Below are positions 16,901 to 25,956 of a DNA stretch of 28,869 nucleotides, one piece after another. This DNA comes from a virus: IMG/VR virus record IMGVR_UViG_3300043429_000335, positions 1 through 28,869 of that record; one strand, 5' to 3'. Under the pieces are notes generated by a model. The model did no database searches. It worked only from the letters and a program-made list of their open reading frames with translations, and was not told the DNA's origin. A program made the position numbers and the translations under genes. Within the stretch, counting starts at the first letter, position 1. Each line of letters starts with the position of its first letter.

Positions 16901-17239
16901 TTGAATGAAATTGATTACGATTTGACTCCACCAGCAATCGGCGGTTTTCCTGGTGCTTTAACAGGTAGGTTAATCATCATTCAGATGGCAGCAAATAATC
17001 TTGGCGTTCCTGCGTCAAACATTACGAATACGGTGGCGTATTCCACAAATGGGGCGTTGTCCTACACATTCCCGAACAACCCGCTATCAATGCAACTGTA
17101 CGCAAACGGCGCATTGTTTGCCAAAGGTAGTAGCTACGATTACACTGCGACTAGTGCGGGATACAACCTGACAAGCGCCATCAATAACAATTTCACTTTG
17201 CTAAATCAGCAGACCTTTGCCCGAGATGGTGCAGCGTAA
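13922..17239 (+). CDS. Central tail tip protein, gpJ-like (host recognition hub)
   Basis: The largest product here, 1105 residues, forming the tail tip that contacts the cell. The first ~45 residues are hydrophobic (VAAAKFTFAMTAAAFAINMV), followed by a Pro-rich linker and NKVPVVYGSSYVGGIITDLS, a hallmark of gpJ-type tip proteins. A fibronectin-like stretch lies at about 505-605 (SASAGISQYAEVWYSA-type strands ending VFSPASSVLVW). Residues about 806-872 hold the fibre module FSATAGQTSFAVTHVVGNVL...VYRNGVLL, and a Thr/Ser-rich tail fills the rest. The ATG overlaps the GNAT stop by one base. The length equals that of lambda gpJ to within a few percent. C-terminal parts probably determine receptor choice. 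Confidence 0.88.
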   Translation: MPGSIIVSYFTGVAAAKFTFAMTAAAFAINMVASSIISKAFAPKGFGTNDATPNPGSPTQVPPAGSNKVPVVYGSSYVGGIITDLSITSNNQRLYYVMTLCEVTNTEPGQTPDTISFGNIYWGGKRCVFDVTDQYKVIGLLDESTGITDYAVAGKLNIYLFRNGSSSGVNTAQTAIQIMSNGDLVYQWDATKLMSNVAFAIVEITYSQTANLTGLQPTRFQIINSRTNPGDCIADYLQSTRYGAALTTAQIDYTSLSALNSYSATPVVYTTYSGGSAFQPRFRFDGVVSTDATVMDNIQAMASCADCLIRYNEITAKWGVIVQSSTYSVAMDINDSRMVSAIQISPIDLSASYNIIEVKFPDGTNQDSFNTALYNLAVINPSLLYPNEPVNKQTVNLNLINNSVRAQVIANRLLEAAREDLQIKVNINYSGLQLEAGDIVTVTNANYGWAAKLFRVAQVVEQFSSDGQITASLTLMEFNPAVYDDKNVTQFTPAPNTGIGSPLGFGVIPAPTITGLQPSAAVPSFGVAVTAASAGISQYAEVWYSAFSSPTDAQRIFAGTTAVNPGGNPYNPGTSMGVVTLTEIPQGDWYFFSRMVNALGSSVFSPASSVLVWRPLTFQYVDRYIAVAYADNATGTVGFSTNPRNKAYFGLYNNATANPPGGGASEYTWYQASSNFGSTNYLLFSNRQNRKFSFDIGGAAQSNQTGTFVPTDTAKFDTSLWSGLPDGSNYIDLDARTGQLTRIGSTSVSSADGLLNVTNNVNGSMIVSLERFLNFGSGVYSKTFNAATLTIDVFGRVVGFTQPDAFYFTETIFSATAGQTSFAVTHVVGNVLVYRNGVLLSTSEYSETTTTVVMNNACAAGEIVVVLNMRAVSTDAYYEPLETAVNTVGSSSVVYTDAPYQLIEAGDIITFSNTGSPTQYTVSTVNTTTKTITFTTTLAGVTAGLPIYRYRAAGSAYRPFSRVEVDVTGISTYTPTEISILNGFELLFVNGTSLNEIDYDLTPPAIGGFPGALTGRLIIIQMAANNLGVPASNITNTVAYSTNGALSYTFPNNPLSMQLYANGALFAKGSSYDYTATSAGYNLTSAINNNFTLLNQQTFARDGAA

Positions 17240-17248
17240 GGACACAAC

Positions 17249-17593
17249 ATGACCCAGGCATACAACCTATCGCAGCTTGCCAACAACCTGAACCCATCGG
17301 GTCAGCTAGATGCTCAAGACGGTTTGATTAATGCTGTTCCTGTTGCCAACGGCGGCACAGGGGCGTCATCTGTTGCGGGAGCGCAAGCAAATTTAAGCGT
17401 TCCATCTATAACCGGCAGTGGAGCGTCTGGCGATTGGAATATTAGATCAATCGGAATTAAAACAACAAATTTCACCGTTGAAGAATCAGGCGGTAATCTG
17501 ATTTTCAAATACGGCGCAACGACCATTGCATCTATGTCGTCGGCGGGAATTTTTACTGTCGCCAGCGATGTTGTCGGTGGCGGTACACCTTAA
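17249..17593 (+). CDS. Short tail fibre / tip-associated protein
   Basis: A 114-residue, Gly/Ser/Ala-rich protein containing VPVANGGTGASSVAGAQANL, the Gly-Gly-Thr-Gly-Ala motif common in phage fibre shafts and fibre N-termini. The C-terminal part is alternating strands (NFTVEESGGNLIFKYGATTI). It starts after AAGGACA, ten bases past the gpJ-like stop, and is followed by two more small structural genes. It is too short to be a complete fibre and may be an adaptor or the detached N-terminal module of one. Confidence 0.62.
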   Translation: MTQAYNLSQLANNLNPSGQLDAQDGLINAVPVANGGTGASSVAGAQANLSVPSITGSGASGDWNIRSIGIKTTNFTVEESGGNLIFKYGATTIASMSSAGIFTVASDVVGGGTP

Positions 17594-17602
17594 GGAGCGA
17601 TC

Positions 17603-17995
17603 ATGGCAACCACATTGCGAAGTACAGATATTTTATTCAATGATTCAACAACGCAAAGCACAGCGTTTACAGGGTTTCCAACTACAAACGGAGCCGTTGG
17701 CACTTATGTACTGGCTTTTTATAATCTTGCACATAGCAGTTCATTAGCTATTGGCACGACTGTTGCGGGATCAACGCTATATAGGGCAACTGATCCGGGG
17801 AATGGCAGTGAAACAATGATAAGCGCGGTGGGGACTGGAACTTTAACTTCGCAGTTTGAATTATATACAACTGCCTATTTCGGAGCCACATCTTTAAGTT
17901 TAAGCGGGACATGGCGTAATATGACATTTATTAAAAATAATAGTGGGTTAGGTAACAGTTATTATTTTATGGGTCTTTTTGTCCGGGTAAGTTAA
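17603..17995 (+). CDS. Small tail structural protein, possible fibre head
   Basis: A 130-residue Ser/Thr/Gly-rich protein with repeated short strands (YVLAFYNLAHSSSLAIGTTV, TGTLTSQFELYTTAYFG) and an aromatic end (YYFMGLFVRVS). It begins after TAAGGAG with a good spacing. The composition, and the 'strand ending in hydrophobic aromatic residues' pattern of the C-terminus, resemble receptor-facing domains of phage fibres. I do not recognise a named family. It belongs to the fibre cassette by position. Confidence 0.55.
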   Translation: MATTLRSTDILFNDSTTQSTAFTGFPTTNGAVGTYVLAFYNLAHSSSLAIGTTVAGSTLYRATDPGNGSETMISAVGTGTLTSQFELYTTAYFGATSLSLSGTWRNMTFIKNNSGLGNSYYFMGLFVRVS

Positions 17996-18005
17996 GGAAT
18001 AAATC

Positions 18006-18434
18006 ATGACATATTCACAAGTCAAAAATCCCGTGTGGGCAAACGCCGAACATACCCTGATTGACTGTCAAGTAGATTTTGATGCGCTTGATGATGATTT
18101 TGTACCTTTCACGGCATCGCCAACTGATTCAACATCTTACGGCCCCGAAATTTTTGCTGCTTGCGTAGCCGGTACTTATGGGCCTATTGGCGCTTATGTG
18201 CCGCCCCCGCCCCCGCCCCCGCCATCGGCAGAGCAAAACAAAGCCAAGGCAGTGCAATTGCTGTCCGAGACTGATTGGGTAAATCAACCTGATGTTGTTG
18301 ATCCAAACGTAAATCCACATCTGCTAAACCATGCTGATTTCATATCTTATCGAGCAGCTTTGCGGTCAATTGCAGTGAATCCTCAAGCCGGTGATTTGTC
18401 TTGGCCTACAAAACCGCAAGAGCAGTGGTCATAA
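18006..18434 (+). CDS. Tail fibre assembly-like protein
   Basis: A 142-residue protein. The C-terminal half, LLSETDWVNQPDVVDPNVNP then FISYRAALRSIAVNPQAGDL and a WPTKPQEQW end, is the recognisable tail fibre assembly / XkdW-like pattern (Leu-Leu-x-x-Thr-Asp-Trp, Tyr-Arg-x-x-Leu-Arg, Trp-Pro-x-x-Pro). The N-terminal ~62 residues form a separate domain joined by a run of eight prolines, encoded by a (CCGCCC) repeat. Such proteins act as fibre chaperones or occasionally stay in the virion. It starts after AAGGAATAAATC and lies next to the fibre genes, supporting the role. Confidence 0.68.
   Translation: MTYSQVKNPVWANAEHTLIDCQVDFDALDDDFVPFTASPTDSTSYGPEIFAACVAGTYGPIGAYVPPPPPPPPSAEQNKAKAVQLLSETDWVNQPDVVDPNVNPHLLNHADFISYRAALRSIAVNPQAGDLSWPTKPQEQWS
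18201..18223. repeat. CCGCCC hexanucleotide tandem repeat (poly-proline linker)
   Basis: About 3.8 copies of a six-base unit encode eight consecutive prolines. Each unit adds two prolines without changing frame, so slippage could vary linker length. The opposite strand has three runs of five G separated by single C bases. Confidence 0.8.
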
Positions 18435-18454
18435 AGCCTAGACACATTTATTCA

Positions 18455-18471
18455 TCAGATTGATAATCTGA
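18455..18471 (+). other. Seven-bp hairpin in the 105-base gap before the next fibre gene
   Basis: TCAGATT pairs with AATCTGA around a GAT loop. No T tract follows. The gap from 18435 to 18539 otherwise holds no ORF and no promoter that I can defend; it ends in GGGGAAG, the ribosome binding site for the gene at 18540. Confidence 0.4.
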
Positions 18472-18539
18472 ACACAAGACAAGATCCGTTACGCTGAGAG
18501 TAATCGGCGGCGCGTCAACACCCGAGAATTGGGGAAGTA

Positions 18540-19028
18540 ATGGCTGTCTTTAATAAAAATTCGCTGACGCAGGTGTCGGGCTTTGATAACCCAATCATTG
18601 CCGGTGAGCTTGTCTGGCAACAACGGACATTCTGGAATCTTGCGCTGACCGGTGAGGACAATATAACGCCTGTCAACCTGACCGGCGCAACGATTGACGC
18701 ACAAATCGTTCGGCGCACACTCTCAAACGTCAAGGACACCCGCTACGGGTTGTCGTTCGACATTGGCAACTACACGCCAACACCGACACCGATTAACTTG
18801 AGCATCGCTAATCGCAACGATGCTTTGGGTCAGTTCACGCTGCTGATTGATGATTCATCTTGGGGCTTGATTAGCAGTGATGTTGCGCTAGCAATCAACG
18901 ATTTAAACGGCGCAGGATTCTCGGGGCGAATCAAAATTAGTTTCCCAGCGGTGGGCGCAACGCCAGCCGAAGACAACATCATTTTTCTGTTTTTCATCGT
19001 CAGATCAGACGCAATCGTAAAAGTGTAA
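18540..19028 (+). CDS. Baseplate/fibre-associated structural protein (Ig-like pattern)
   Basis: A 162-residue protein with strands ELVWQQRTFWNLALTGED, ITPVNLTGATIDAQIVRRTL, DALGQFTLLIDDSSW and the hydrophobic DNIIFLFFIVRSDAIVKV end. The 'W-x-L-x-L, then V-N-L-T-G-A-T-I-x-A-Q-I' strand pair resembles the N-terminal Ig-like domain of phage upper baseplate/receptor-binding proteins. It starts after GGGGAAGTA. It precedes two small fibre-related genes and may attach fibres to the tip. The family call is tentative; the structural role is supported by context and composition. Confidence 0.6.
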   Translation: MAVFNKNSLTQVSGFDNPIIAGELVWQQRTFWNLALTGEDNITPVNLTGATIDAQIVRRTLSNVKDTRYGLSFDIGNYTPTPTPINLSIANRNDALGQFTLLIDDSSWGLISSDVALAINDLNGAGFSGRIKISFPAVGATPAEDNIIFLFFIVRSDAIVKV

Positions 19029-19037
19029 GGGGCAAGC

Positions 19038-19340
19038 ATGGCGAACATTACCGTTCAAGCCGTCCCAAGCAGCACGACAGTCAATGTTCTGGACGGGAAC
19101 AACATTACCGCAGCAATTCAAAGCGGTTCAGAAATTAACGTGCAAGTCACGCCACAGGCGCGACAGGTTGTCAATGTCAATCGCGGCGTGGCTGGGCCTG
19201 CTGGCCCACCTGGGCCAAACACAATTGGCGGTTATCCGATCAGCATCACAAGCGCAGCAAATTACGATGCGTTGATGTTTGTCAGTAATCAATGGGTCAA
19301 TGTGCCGCAAACCGAAATCGCAGACGGCGGTAATTTTTAA
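19038..19340 (+). CDS. Small fibre protein with a minimal collagen-like stretch
   Basis: A 100-residue protein with an N-terminal beta-like half (ITVQAVPSSTTVNVLDGNNI), a basic segment (QARQVVNVNRG) and then VAGPAGPPGPN, a three-to-four-triplet Gly-X-Y stretch, followed by IGGYPISITSAANYDALMF and QWVNVP. The last part resembles the 'tip joins shaft' region seen in collagen-containing phage fibres. It begins after AAGGGGCAAGC and may be an adaptor carrying the same chemistry as the large collagen-like fibre downstream. Confidence 0.6.
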   Translation: MANITVQAVPSSTTVNVLDGNNITAAIQSGSEINVQVTPQARQVVNVNRGVAGPAGPPGPNTIGGYPISITSAANYDALMFVSNQWVNVPQTEIADGGNF

Positions 19341-19350
19341 GGGGTAAATC

Positions 19351-20550
19351 ATGGCTAACACTATCCGCATTAAACGCAGGGCCAACGGTGGCGGCGCTGG
19401 CGCACCTACAACGCTGGCAAATGCTGAAATGGCGTTTAACGAACAGACTAATATTCTGTACTACGGCACGGGCACAGGCGGCAGCGGTGGTTCGGCTACG
19501 TCGATCATCCCGATTGCTGGTAATGGTGCTTTTGTTGATGTAAGCACTAATCAAACGATTGGCGGCGTAAAGACGTTTAGCAGCCCCGTTGCTGCTGACA
19601 TTACAGGCAACGCTGCAACAGCCACTAGCGCGACCACAGCAGGCACGGCAACGCAAGCCAATCAACTGACTACGGCGCGTACCATTAGCGTAAGTTCGGA
19701 TGCTACGGGTTCAGCAAGTTTTGACGGGTCTGCAAATGCTGACATTGCGCTGACGCTGGCAACGGTGAATAGCAACGTAGGCGCATTTACCAAGATCACG
19801 GTCAACGCCAAAGGTCTTGCTACAGCGGCAAGCCAAGCAAGCCTGACCGACCTAGCTGCGCCGACAGCGAATTTCAGCATGAACGGCTTTACGCTCAGCA
19901 ACTTGCCTGAGCCGGTGAATCCGCAAGACGCAGCGACAAAAAATTATGTTGATGGCATTGCACAAGGTTTGCACGTTCATGCATCCTGCGAAGCCGGTAC
20001 AACAGCATCCCTTGCAAGCATCACAGGCGGCACAGTTACCTATAACAACGGCGCGTCTGGTGTTGGAGCTACGCTGACTTTTAGCAATCCCCTGACGGTG
20101 CTGGACGGCGTAACGCTAAGTCCAGGTTTCCGCATTCTGGTCAAGAATGAATCTAACCTTGCCAATAATGGTATTTACGTTTACACAAGTTCCACAGTTC
20201 TGACTCGAGCAAGCGACTTTGACACCGCAGCGGAAATTGCTGGCGGCGACTTTACGTTTGTGTCGGGCGGCACGGTGCTTGATAACACCGGCTGGGTTCA
20301 AACTGAACCTTGCAATGTGATTGGCACTGACCCTATCGAGTTTGTGCAATTCAGCGGCGCAGGAACCTACACCGCAGGCACGGGTCTGACGCTAACCGGC
20401 AATCAATTTAGCATCACCAATACAGCAGTTACGGCTGCAACGTATGGCAATGTCAACGGCACTCAAACGGTTGTGTTTACGGTCAATGCACAAGGCCAAC
20501 TGACCGCAGCGGCAACCTATGACATTAACGTAGACGGCGGCACATACTGA
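19351..20550 (+). CDS. Tail fibre protein
   Basis: A 399-residue fibre. The start IRIKRRANGGGAGAPTTLAN with EMAFNEQTNILYYGTG is a common phage fibre N-terminal anchor. The shaft region (about 70-200) shows QTIGGVKTFSSPVAADITGN, a widespread 'x-x-I-x-G-x-K-T-F' fibre repeat, and LPEPVNPQDAATKNYVDGIA, the 'AATKxYVD' fibre motif. The C-terminal part is Gly/Thr/Asn-rich. It has GGGGTAAATC upstream of the ATG. Its N-terminal anchor is related to that of the next fibre (MANxIxxKR), so both may bind the same site on the tip. No chaperone domain is visible at its end. Confidence 0.82.
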   Translation: MANTIRIKRRANGGGAGAPTTLANAEMAFNEQTNILYYGTGTGGSGGSATSIIPIAGNGAFVDVSTNQTIGGVKTFSSPVAADITGNAATATSATTAGTATQANQLTTARTISVSSDATGSASFDGSANADIALTLATVNSNVGAFTKITVNAKGLATAASQASLTDLAAPTANFSMNGFTLSNLPEPVNPQDAATKNYVDGIAQGLHVHASCEAGTTASLASITGGTVTYNNGASGVGATLTFSNPLTVLDGVTLSPGFRILVKNESNLANNGIYVYTSSTVLTRASDFDTAAEIAGGDFTFVSGGTVLDNTGWVQTEPCNVIGTDPIEFVQFSGAGTYTAGTGLTLTGNQFSITNTAVTAATYGNVNGTQTVVFTVNAQGQLTAAATYDINVDGGTY

Positions 20551-20589
20551 CGCATCATCCCGGCTACATAGCCAAGAAGGGGAAGCCAT

Positions 20590-23024
<2,435 letters not shown>

Positions 23025-23028
<4 letters not shown>

Positions 23029-23570
23029 CACATCTGCCAATTTGGTATCTGAAAACAATTTCCCCCGAAGACTGTGATAAAGCAATTGATGAGCTAGGCA
23101 AATTCGCAACGAAAGATGCAACGATGGGCAGCGATGGCGAGTCAAAATCGCATCAACATCGCAATACATCAGTGGTGTTTGCCCCGTTTAATTATTGGCT
23201 GTCGCAGCAATTGACCGATGTGGCGTATGAGGCCAACAAAACTTGCGGCTGGGATTACGACATTGACGGCCGCGAAGCAATCCAGTTGGCTAAATACGCG
23301 GAGGGGCAGCACTACCATTGGCACGTTGATACGTTCACGCTAGCAGGCAGGCCGACAGACCGCAAAATCACTTGCGTGGCGTTGCTAAACGATACGAGCG
23401 AATGGGAAGGCGGGGAATTGCAACTGCGTTTGTATGACGAATACAAAGTGCCATTGGAAAAAGGCACTGTAGTTGCGTTCCCATCTATTTTGGAACACAG
23501 GGTAACGCCTGTATTGAAAGGATTTCGCTACACGGCGACAATCTGGTTTAATGGCCCGAGGTTTAGATGA
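23025..23570 (+). CDS. 2OG-Fe(II) oxygenase, PKHD / prolyl hydroxylase type
   Basis: A 181-residue non-haem iron dioxygenase. The metal triad is visible: HVD at 100-102 (in HYHWHVDTF) and His158 (in LEHRVTPV), with Arg168 ten residues later ([10 protein letters not shown]) positioned to bind 2-oxoglutarate. [10 protein letters not shown] and KGTVVAFPS between them are typical family strands. Members hydroxylate prolines or other residues using O2 and 2-oxoglutarate. Its ATG overlaps the stop of the collagen-like fibre (ATGA), so the two are co-translated; the fibre's Gly-X-Y blocks are an obvious candidate substrate. The catalytic family is firm, the substrate is inference; other phage PKHD enzymes have no known target. 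Confidence 0.88.
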
Positions 23571-23746
23571 TGGCAACAATTAACGAAACAGAAGCAAGGC
23601 TAAATTCACACGAAGCAATTTGTGCGGTTCGCTATGATGCAATCAACGCAAGGCTTAAACGTATCGAAGGCATCTTGCTAAAAACAGCCGCAGTTATGCT
23701 GATTTCTATGGCTGGCGTTATTTGGGCGGCAGTTATTAAAGTGTAA
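23567..23746 (+). CDS. Small membrane protein, XhlA-like, probable lysis component
   Basis: A 59-residue gene starting at an ATGATG that overlaps the oxygenase stop. The first ~36 residues form an amphipathic charged helix (INETEARLNSHEAICAVRYD, then AINARLKRIEGI), followed by one membrane segment at about 38-57 (LLKTAAVMLISMAGVIWAAV). Charged coiled coil plus one C-terminal membrane helix, ending two bases before the next gene in a lysis cassette, fits XhlA-like/haemolysin-type small holin partners. Either ATG (59 or 58 residues) could be used. A spanin-like role is less likely because no lipobox is present. Confidence 0.72.
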   Translation: MMATINETEARLNSHEAICAVRYDAINARLKRIEGILLKTAAVMLISMAGVIWAAVIKV

Positions 23747-23748
23747 TC

Positions 23749-24225
23749 ATGATTGATCCAATCACAGCCTTAGCAGCCGTATCTAGCGCGGTTAACCTTG
23801 TTAAAAAGGCTGTGAAGACCGTCCAGGATGTGCAAAGCCTGGGGCCAGTGCTGGGTCAATATTTTGATGCAAAAGCACAAGCCATTGAGATAGTCGAAAA
23901 AGCCAAGACGGGTGGCTTTAAGGGGTCATCACTCGGCAAAGCTTTGGAGCTGGAACTAGCACTAGAGCAGGCCAGGGAATTTGAAGAACAGGTGAAGATG
24001 CTGTTCTTTCAATCAAACAAAATGGATGTTTGGCAGCGCATTACAGCCCGTGCGAAACAAATGGAAGCTGACGCAGCTAGAGCCGAGCGCAGGCGCAAAG
24101 AGGCTCAAAAGCGCAGGCAGGATGAAATTGACGAAATCTTTTTGATTGGCGTTGCGGTGCTGACCACATTAACCGTTCTTGGAATCACTTTTTATTTTGT
24201 GATGGAAGCCCTACAAAGGAACTAG
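23749..24225 (+). CDS. Coiled-coil protein with C-terminal membrane anchor
   Basis: A 158-residue protein: an N-terminal hydrophobic/helical part (ITALAAVSSAVNLVKKAVKT), a Gly-rich spacer, then a long charged helix (about 75-128, ending in a strongly basic Arg/Lys/Glu stretch) and a single membrane helix at about 130-151 (FLIGVAVLTTLTVLGITFYF). It lies between the small XhlA-like protein and the holin. It could be a lysis regulator or a membrane-tethered partner of the holin; it has the reverse arrangement of a classical inner-membrane spanin (membrane helix at the C-terminus, not the N-terminus). I recall similar unnamed proteins in other phages but no assigned function. Confidence 0.7.
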   Translation: MIDPITALAAVSSAVNLVKKAVKTVQDVQSLGPVLGQYFDAKAQAIEIVEKAKTGGFKGSSLGKALELELALEQAREFEEQVKMLFFQSNKMDVWQRITARAKQMEADAARAERRRKEAQKRRQDEIDEIFLIGVAVLTTLTVLGITFYFVMEALQRN

Positions 24226-24226
24226 C

Positions 24227-24718
24227 ATGGATTTAATCAATATCCTTAAATCGGTTGCTCCGGGGCTTGCTACGGCTGTTGCTGGGCCATTGGGCGGCAT
24301 TGCTGTTAAAGCCATTGCCGACAAGCTTGGCGTAGAAAATGAAGTGGCAGCGGTTGCCCAGGCTATTGCAGGCGATCCCGATGCGGCGCGAAAGCTGGCT
24401 GAAATTGATCTAGCCCAATTTAAGGCAGAAGCTGAAGACCGGCATAGCGCAAGACAAATGCAAATTGCTGCGCTGCAACAGGAAGACAGAGTAGCCAAAA
24501 ATTTTATCTATTGGTATGCATGGTATTGGGGCGTTGGATCTACCCTGTACTTTTTTTGCGTGACCTTTTTGGAAATGCCGCAAGGTGGTCGGGACTTTGC
24601 CAACATCATTTTGGGCTTTTTGCTGGGTACGGCTGTAGCAACCATCATCAGCTTTTTTTACGGCTCTAGCAAAAGCAGTAAAGACAAAACAGATGCACTT
24701 GTGCAGGAACTGAAATGA
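24227..24718 (+). CDS. Holin, GTA-type (3TM) family
   Basis: A 163-residue membrane protein. A Gly/Ala-rich hydrophobic N-terminus (APGLATAVAGPLGGIAVKAI, about 10-30), then a DPDAARKLAEIDLAQFKAEA stretch, then two clear membrane helices at about 93-115 (FIYWYAWYWGVGSTLYFFCV) and 124-146 (FANIILGFLLGTAVATIISF). This order matches the three-helix GTA holin family, in which a 'GxxxxxKxxADKLG' start and 'DPEAxxKLAE' segment are characteristic. Holins make the inner-membrane holes that release the endolysin. The stop overlaps the endolysin ATG by four bases, consistent with a holin-endolysin pair. Confidence 0.82.
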   Translation: MDLINILKSVAPGLATAVAGPLGGIAVKAIADKLGVENEVAAVAQAIAGDPDAARKLAEIDLAQFKAEAEDRHSARQMQIAALQQEDRVAKNFIYWYAWYWGVGSTLYFFCVTFLEMPQGGRDFANIILGFLLGTAVATIISFFYGSSKSSKDKTDALVQELK

Positions 24719-25224
24719 AACACAACTGGGAAGAAGCACTAGCGCACGTTCTCAAATATGAGGGCGGTTACGTCAACCATCCCGCTGACCCTGGCGGCAT
24801 GACAAATCTAGGAGTGACGAAGCGTGTATGGGAAGAATGGACAGGAAAACCAGCGACTGAATCTGATATGCGATCCCTCACCCCTGAAATGGTTAGCCCG
24901 TTGTATAGGAAGCGGTTTTGGGATGTTGTTCGCGGGGATGATCTTCCTAGCGGGGTTGATCTTTGCGTTTTCGATTGTGCTGTCAATGCTGGCCCTGGTC
25001 GGGCTAGTAAATTTCTACAGCAGGTTGTCGGAGTATTAGCCGATGGTCAGATAGGGCCAAAAACCTTGGCGGCGGTAACTGCAAAACCGGCTGATGATGT
25101 AATTGCTGCTTTTTGTGATTTGCGGGAGGCGCACTTTAAAAGCCTGTCCACCTTTGCCACATTCGGAAAAGGCTGGATGAACAGGCTTTCAAGTGTTGAG
25201 GCAGCATCAAGCAACATGGCTTAA
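24715..25224 (+). CDS. Endolysin, GH108 N-acetylmuramidase
   Basis: Cell-wall hydrolase of 169 residues. YEGGYVNHPADPGGMTNLGV (15-34) holds the catalytic Glu16 in the Glu-Gly-Gly signature of glycoside hydrolase family 108, and the C-terminal half (VDLCVFDCAVNAGPGRASKF then LADGQIGPKTL) is the associated peptidoglycan-binding domain. The full family length is present. There is no signal peptide, so it depends on the upstream holin. Its last 18 bases overlap a gene on the opposite strand, the convergence point of the two transcription units. A hydrophobic ORF in another frame lies inside it (24824-25039). Confidence 0.92.
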   Translation: MKHNWEEALAHVLKYEGGYVNHPADPGGMTNLGVTKRVWEEWTGKPATESDMRSLTPEMVSPLYRKRFWDVVRGDDLPSGVDLCVFDCAVNAGPGRASKFLQQVVGVLADGQIGPKTLAAVTAKPADDVIAAFCDLREAHFKSLSTFATFGKGWMNRLSSVEAASSNMA

Positions 25225-25515
25225 ATAAGCGGCTCTCATGACCCGCTGATTGCGCCCTGATTTACATCGTTTTGTGCCGACAATTTCGATAAAGCCTTTA
25301 TCAAGTAAGGCTCGATACCTTGCTGTCACCGACGAATAAGGCAGATTTGGGAACATGGCTTGTACATCATCACTAATGCAGCCAATCACCCCAAAGCTTT
25401 TGATGGCCTCATACACCATTGATTCCAATTTATTTGTATCGACAGCCAAAGCGGATTCGTGCGATGTTGCTGGGTCATAGCGGCGCACAAGTTTATTGGG
25501 CAATGTGCCGAACAT
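25207..25515 (-). CDS. Small winged-helix-like DNA-binding protein
   Basis: A 102-residue protein, last gene of the minus-strand unit. After a basic N-terminus, LESMVYEAIKSFGVIGCISD and VQAMFPNLPYSSVTARYRAL then LLDKGFIEIVGTKRCKSGRN read like a helix-turn-helix with a beta wing (recognition helix SSVTARYRALLDKG, wing ending at CKSGRNQRVM). The start overlaps the stop of the upstream gene by one base (TAATG on the minus strand), implying coupled translation. It overlaps the endolysin end by 18 bases. A regulatory or replication-associated DNA-binding role is plausible; I cannot name the family. Confidence 0.68.
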   Translation of the reverse strand: MFGTLPNKLVRRYDPATSHESALAVDTNKLESMVYEAIKSFGVIGCISDDVQAMFPNLPYSSVTARYRALLDKGFIEIVGTKRCKSGRNQRVMRAAYLSHVA

Positions 25516-25868
25516 TACGCAATCCTCAAAATTTCGATTGATTGGCTATTCTCACTCATGCAGGTGGTGTGAGTTCCGTTCCCGTAGTTCTTGCAAATCC
25601 AGCTAGACAATGTGCGCTGAATAACTTCAATCGGATAATTTCCAATTGGAAAAACCTGCACATCACCAACGGCAAGGTCTTTGAAATAGGTTCGGCAATA
25701 GTTAGTCAATTCGCCATATTCATAAGCACTTGGCTTGCGTTTGCGCTGCTCCGCAATTTCCAAATCACCATGCTTTTTTCCGTCTGCATCAATGATGGCA
25801 TATCGAGCGCCGATTGCATTGAGCAGCACAATTGCTTTTTTCAGAGTTGATTGTTTAATCTGTTCCAT
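25515..25868 (-). CDS. Probable DNA-associated protein of unknown function
   Basis: A 117-residue protein with a basic segment (EQRKRKPSAYEYGELTNYCR) and a C-terminal part GNYPIEVIQRTLSSWICKNY. A strong Shine-Dalgarno (AGGACA, spacing about six) precedes the ATG. The N-terminal SIT (LKKAIVLLNAIGARYAIIDA) looks like a helix then strand. It precedes the winged-helix gene in a translationally coupled pair, and lies 88 bases downstream of the cysteine-rich peptide gene. I do not recognise a family; the basic segment and the neighbours suggest DNA work. Confidence 0.65.
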   Translation of the reverse strand: MEQIKQSTLKKAIVLLNAIGARYAIIDADGKKHGDLEIAEQRKRKPSAYEYGELTNYCRTYFKDLAVGDVQVFPIGNYPIEVIQRTLSSWICKNYGNGTHTTCMSENSQSIEILRIA

Positions 25869-25956
25869 GTCTTGTCCTATCTTGTAAAAGGTGGGCCTAC
25901 TTGCTGCATTTGGCCCCCGCTACGCAGTTGCACATCAGTCGCTTTCGGCCCAATGA

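Noticed and set aside
25221-25250. Possible terminator between the converging units (AGCGG...CCGCT)
   Set aside because: Only five pairs with a ten-base loop, inside the coding region of the minus-strand gene, and no T tract.
25881-25956. Tiny 12-codon Cys-containing frame and a GGGCC/GGCCC inverted repeat in the 88-base gap
   Set aside because: The frame is too short and lacks a ribosome binding site; the repeat has only five pairs with a 14-base loop and no T tract.
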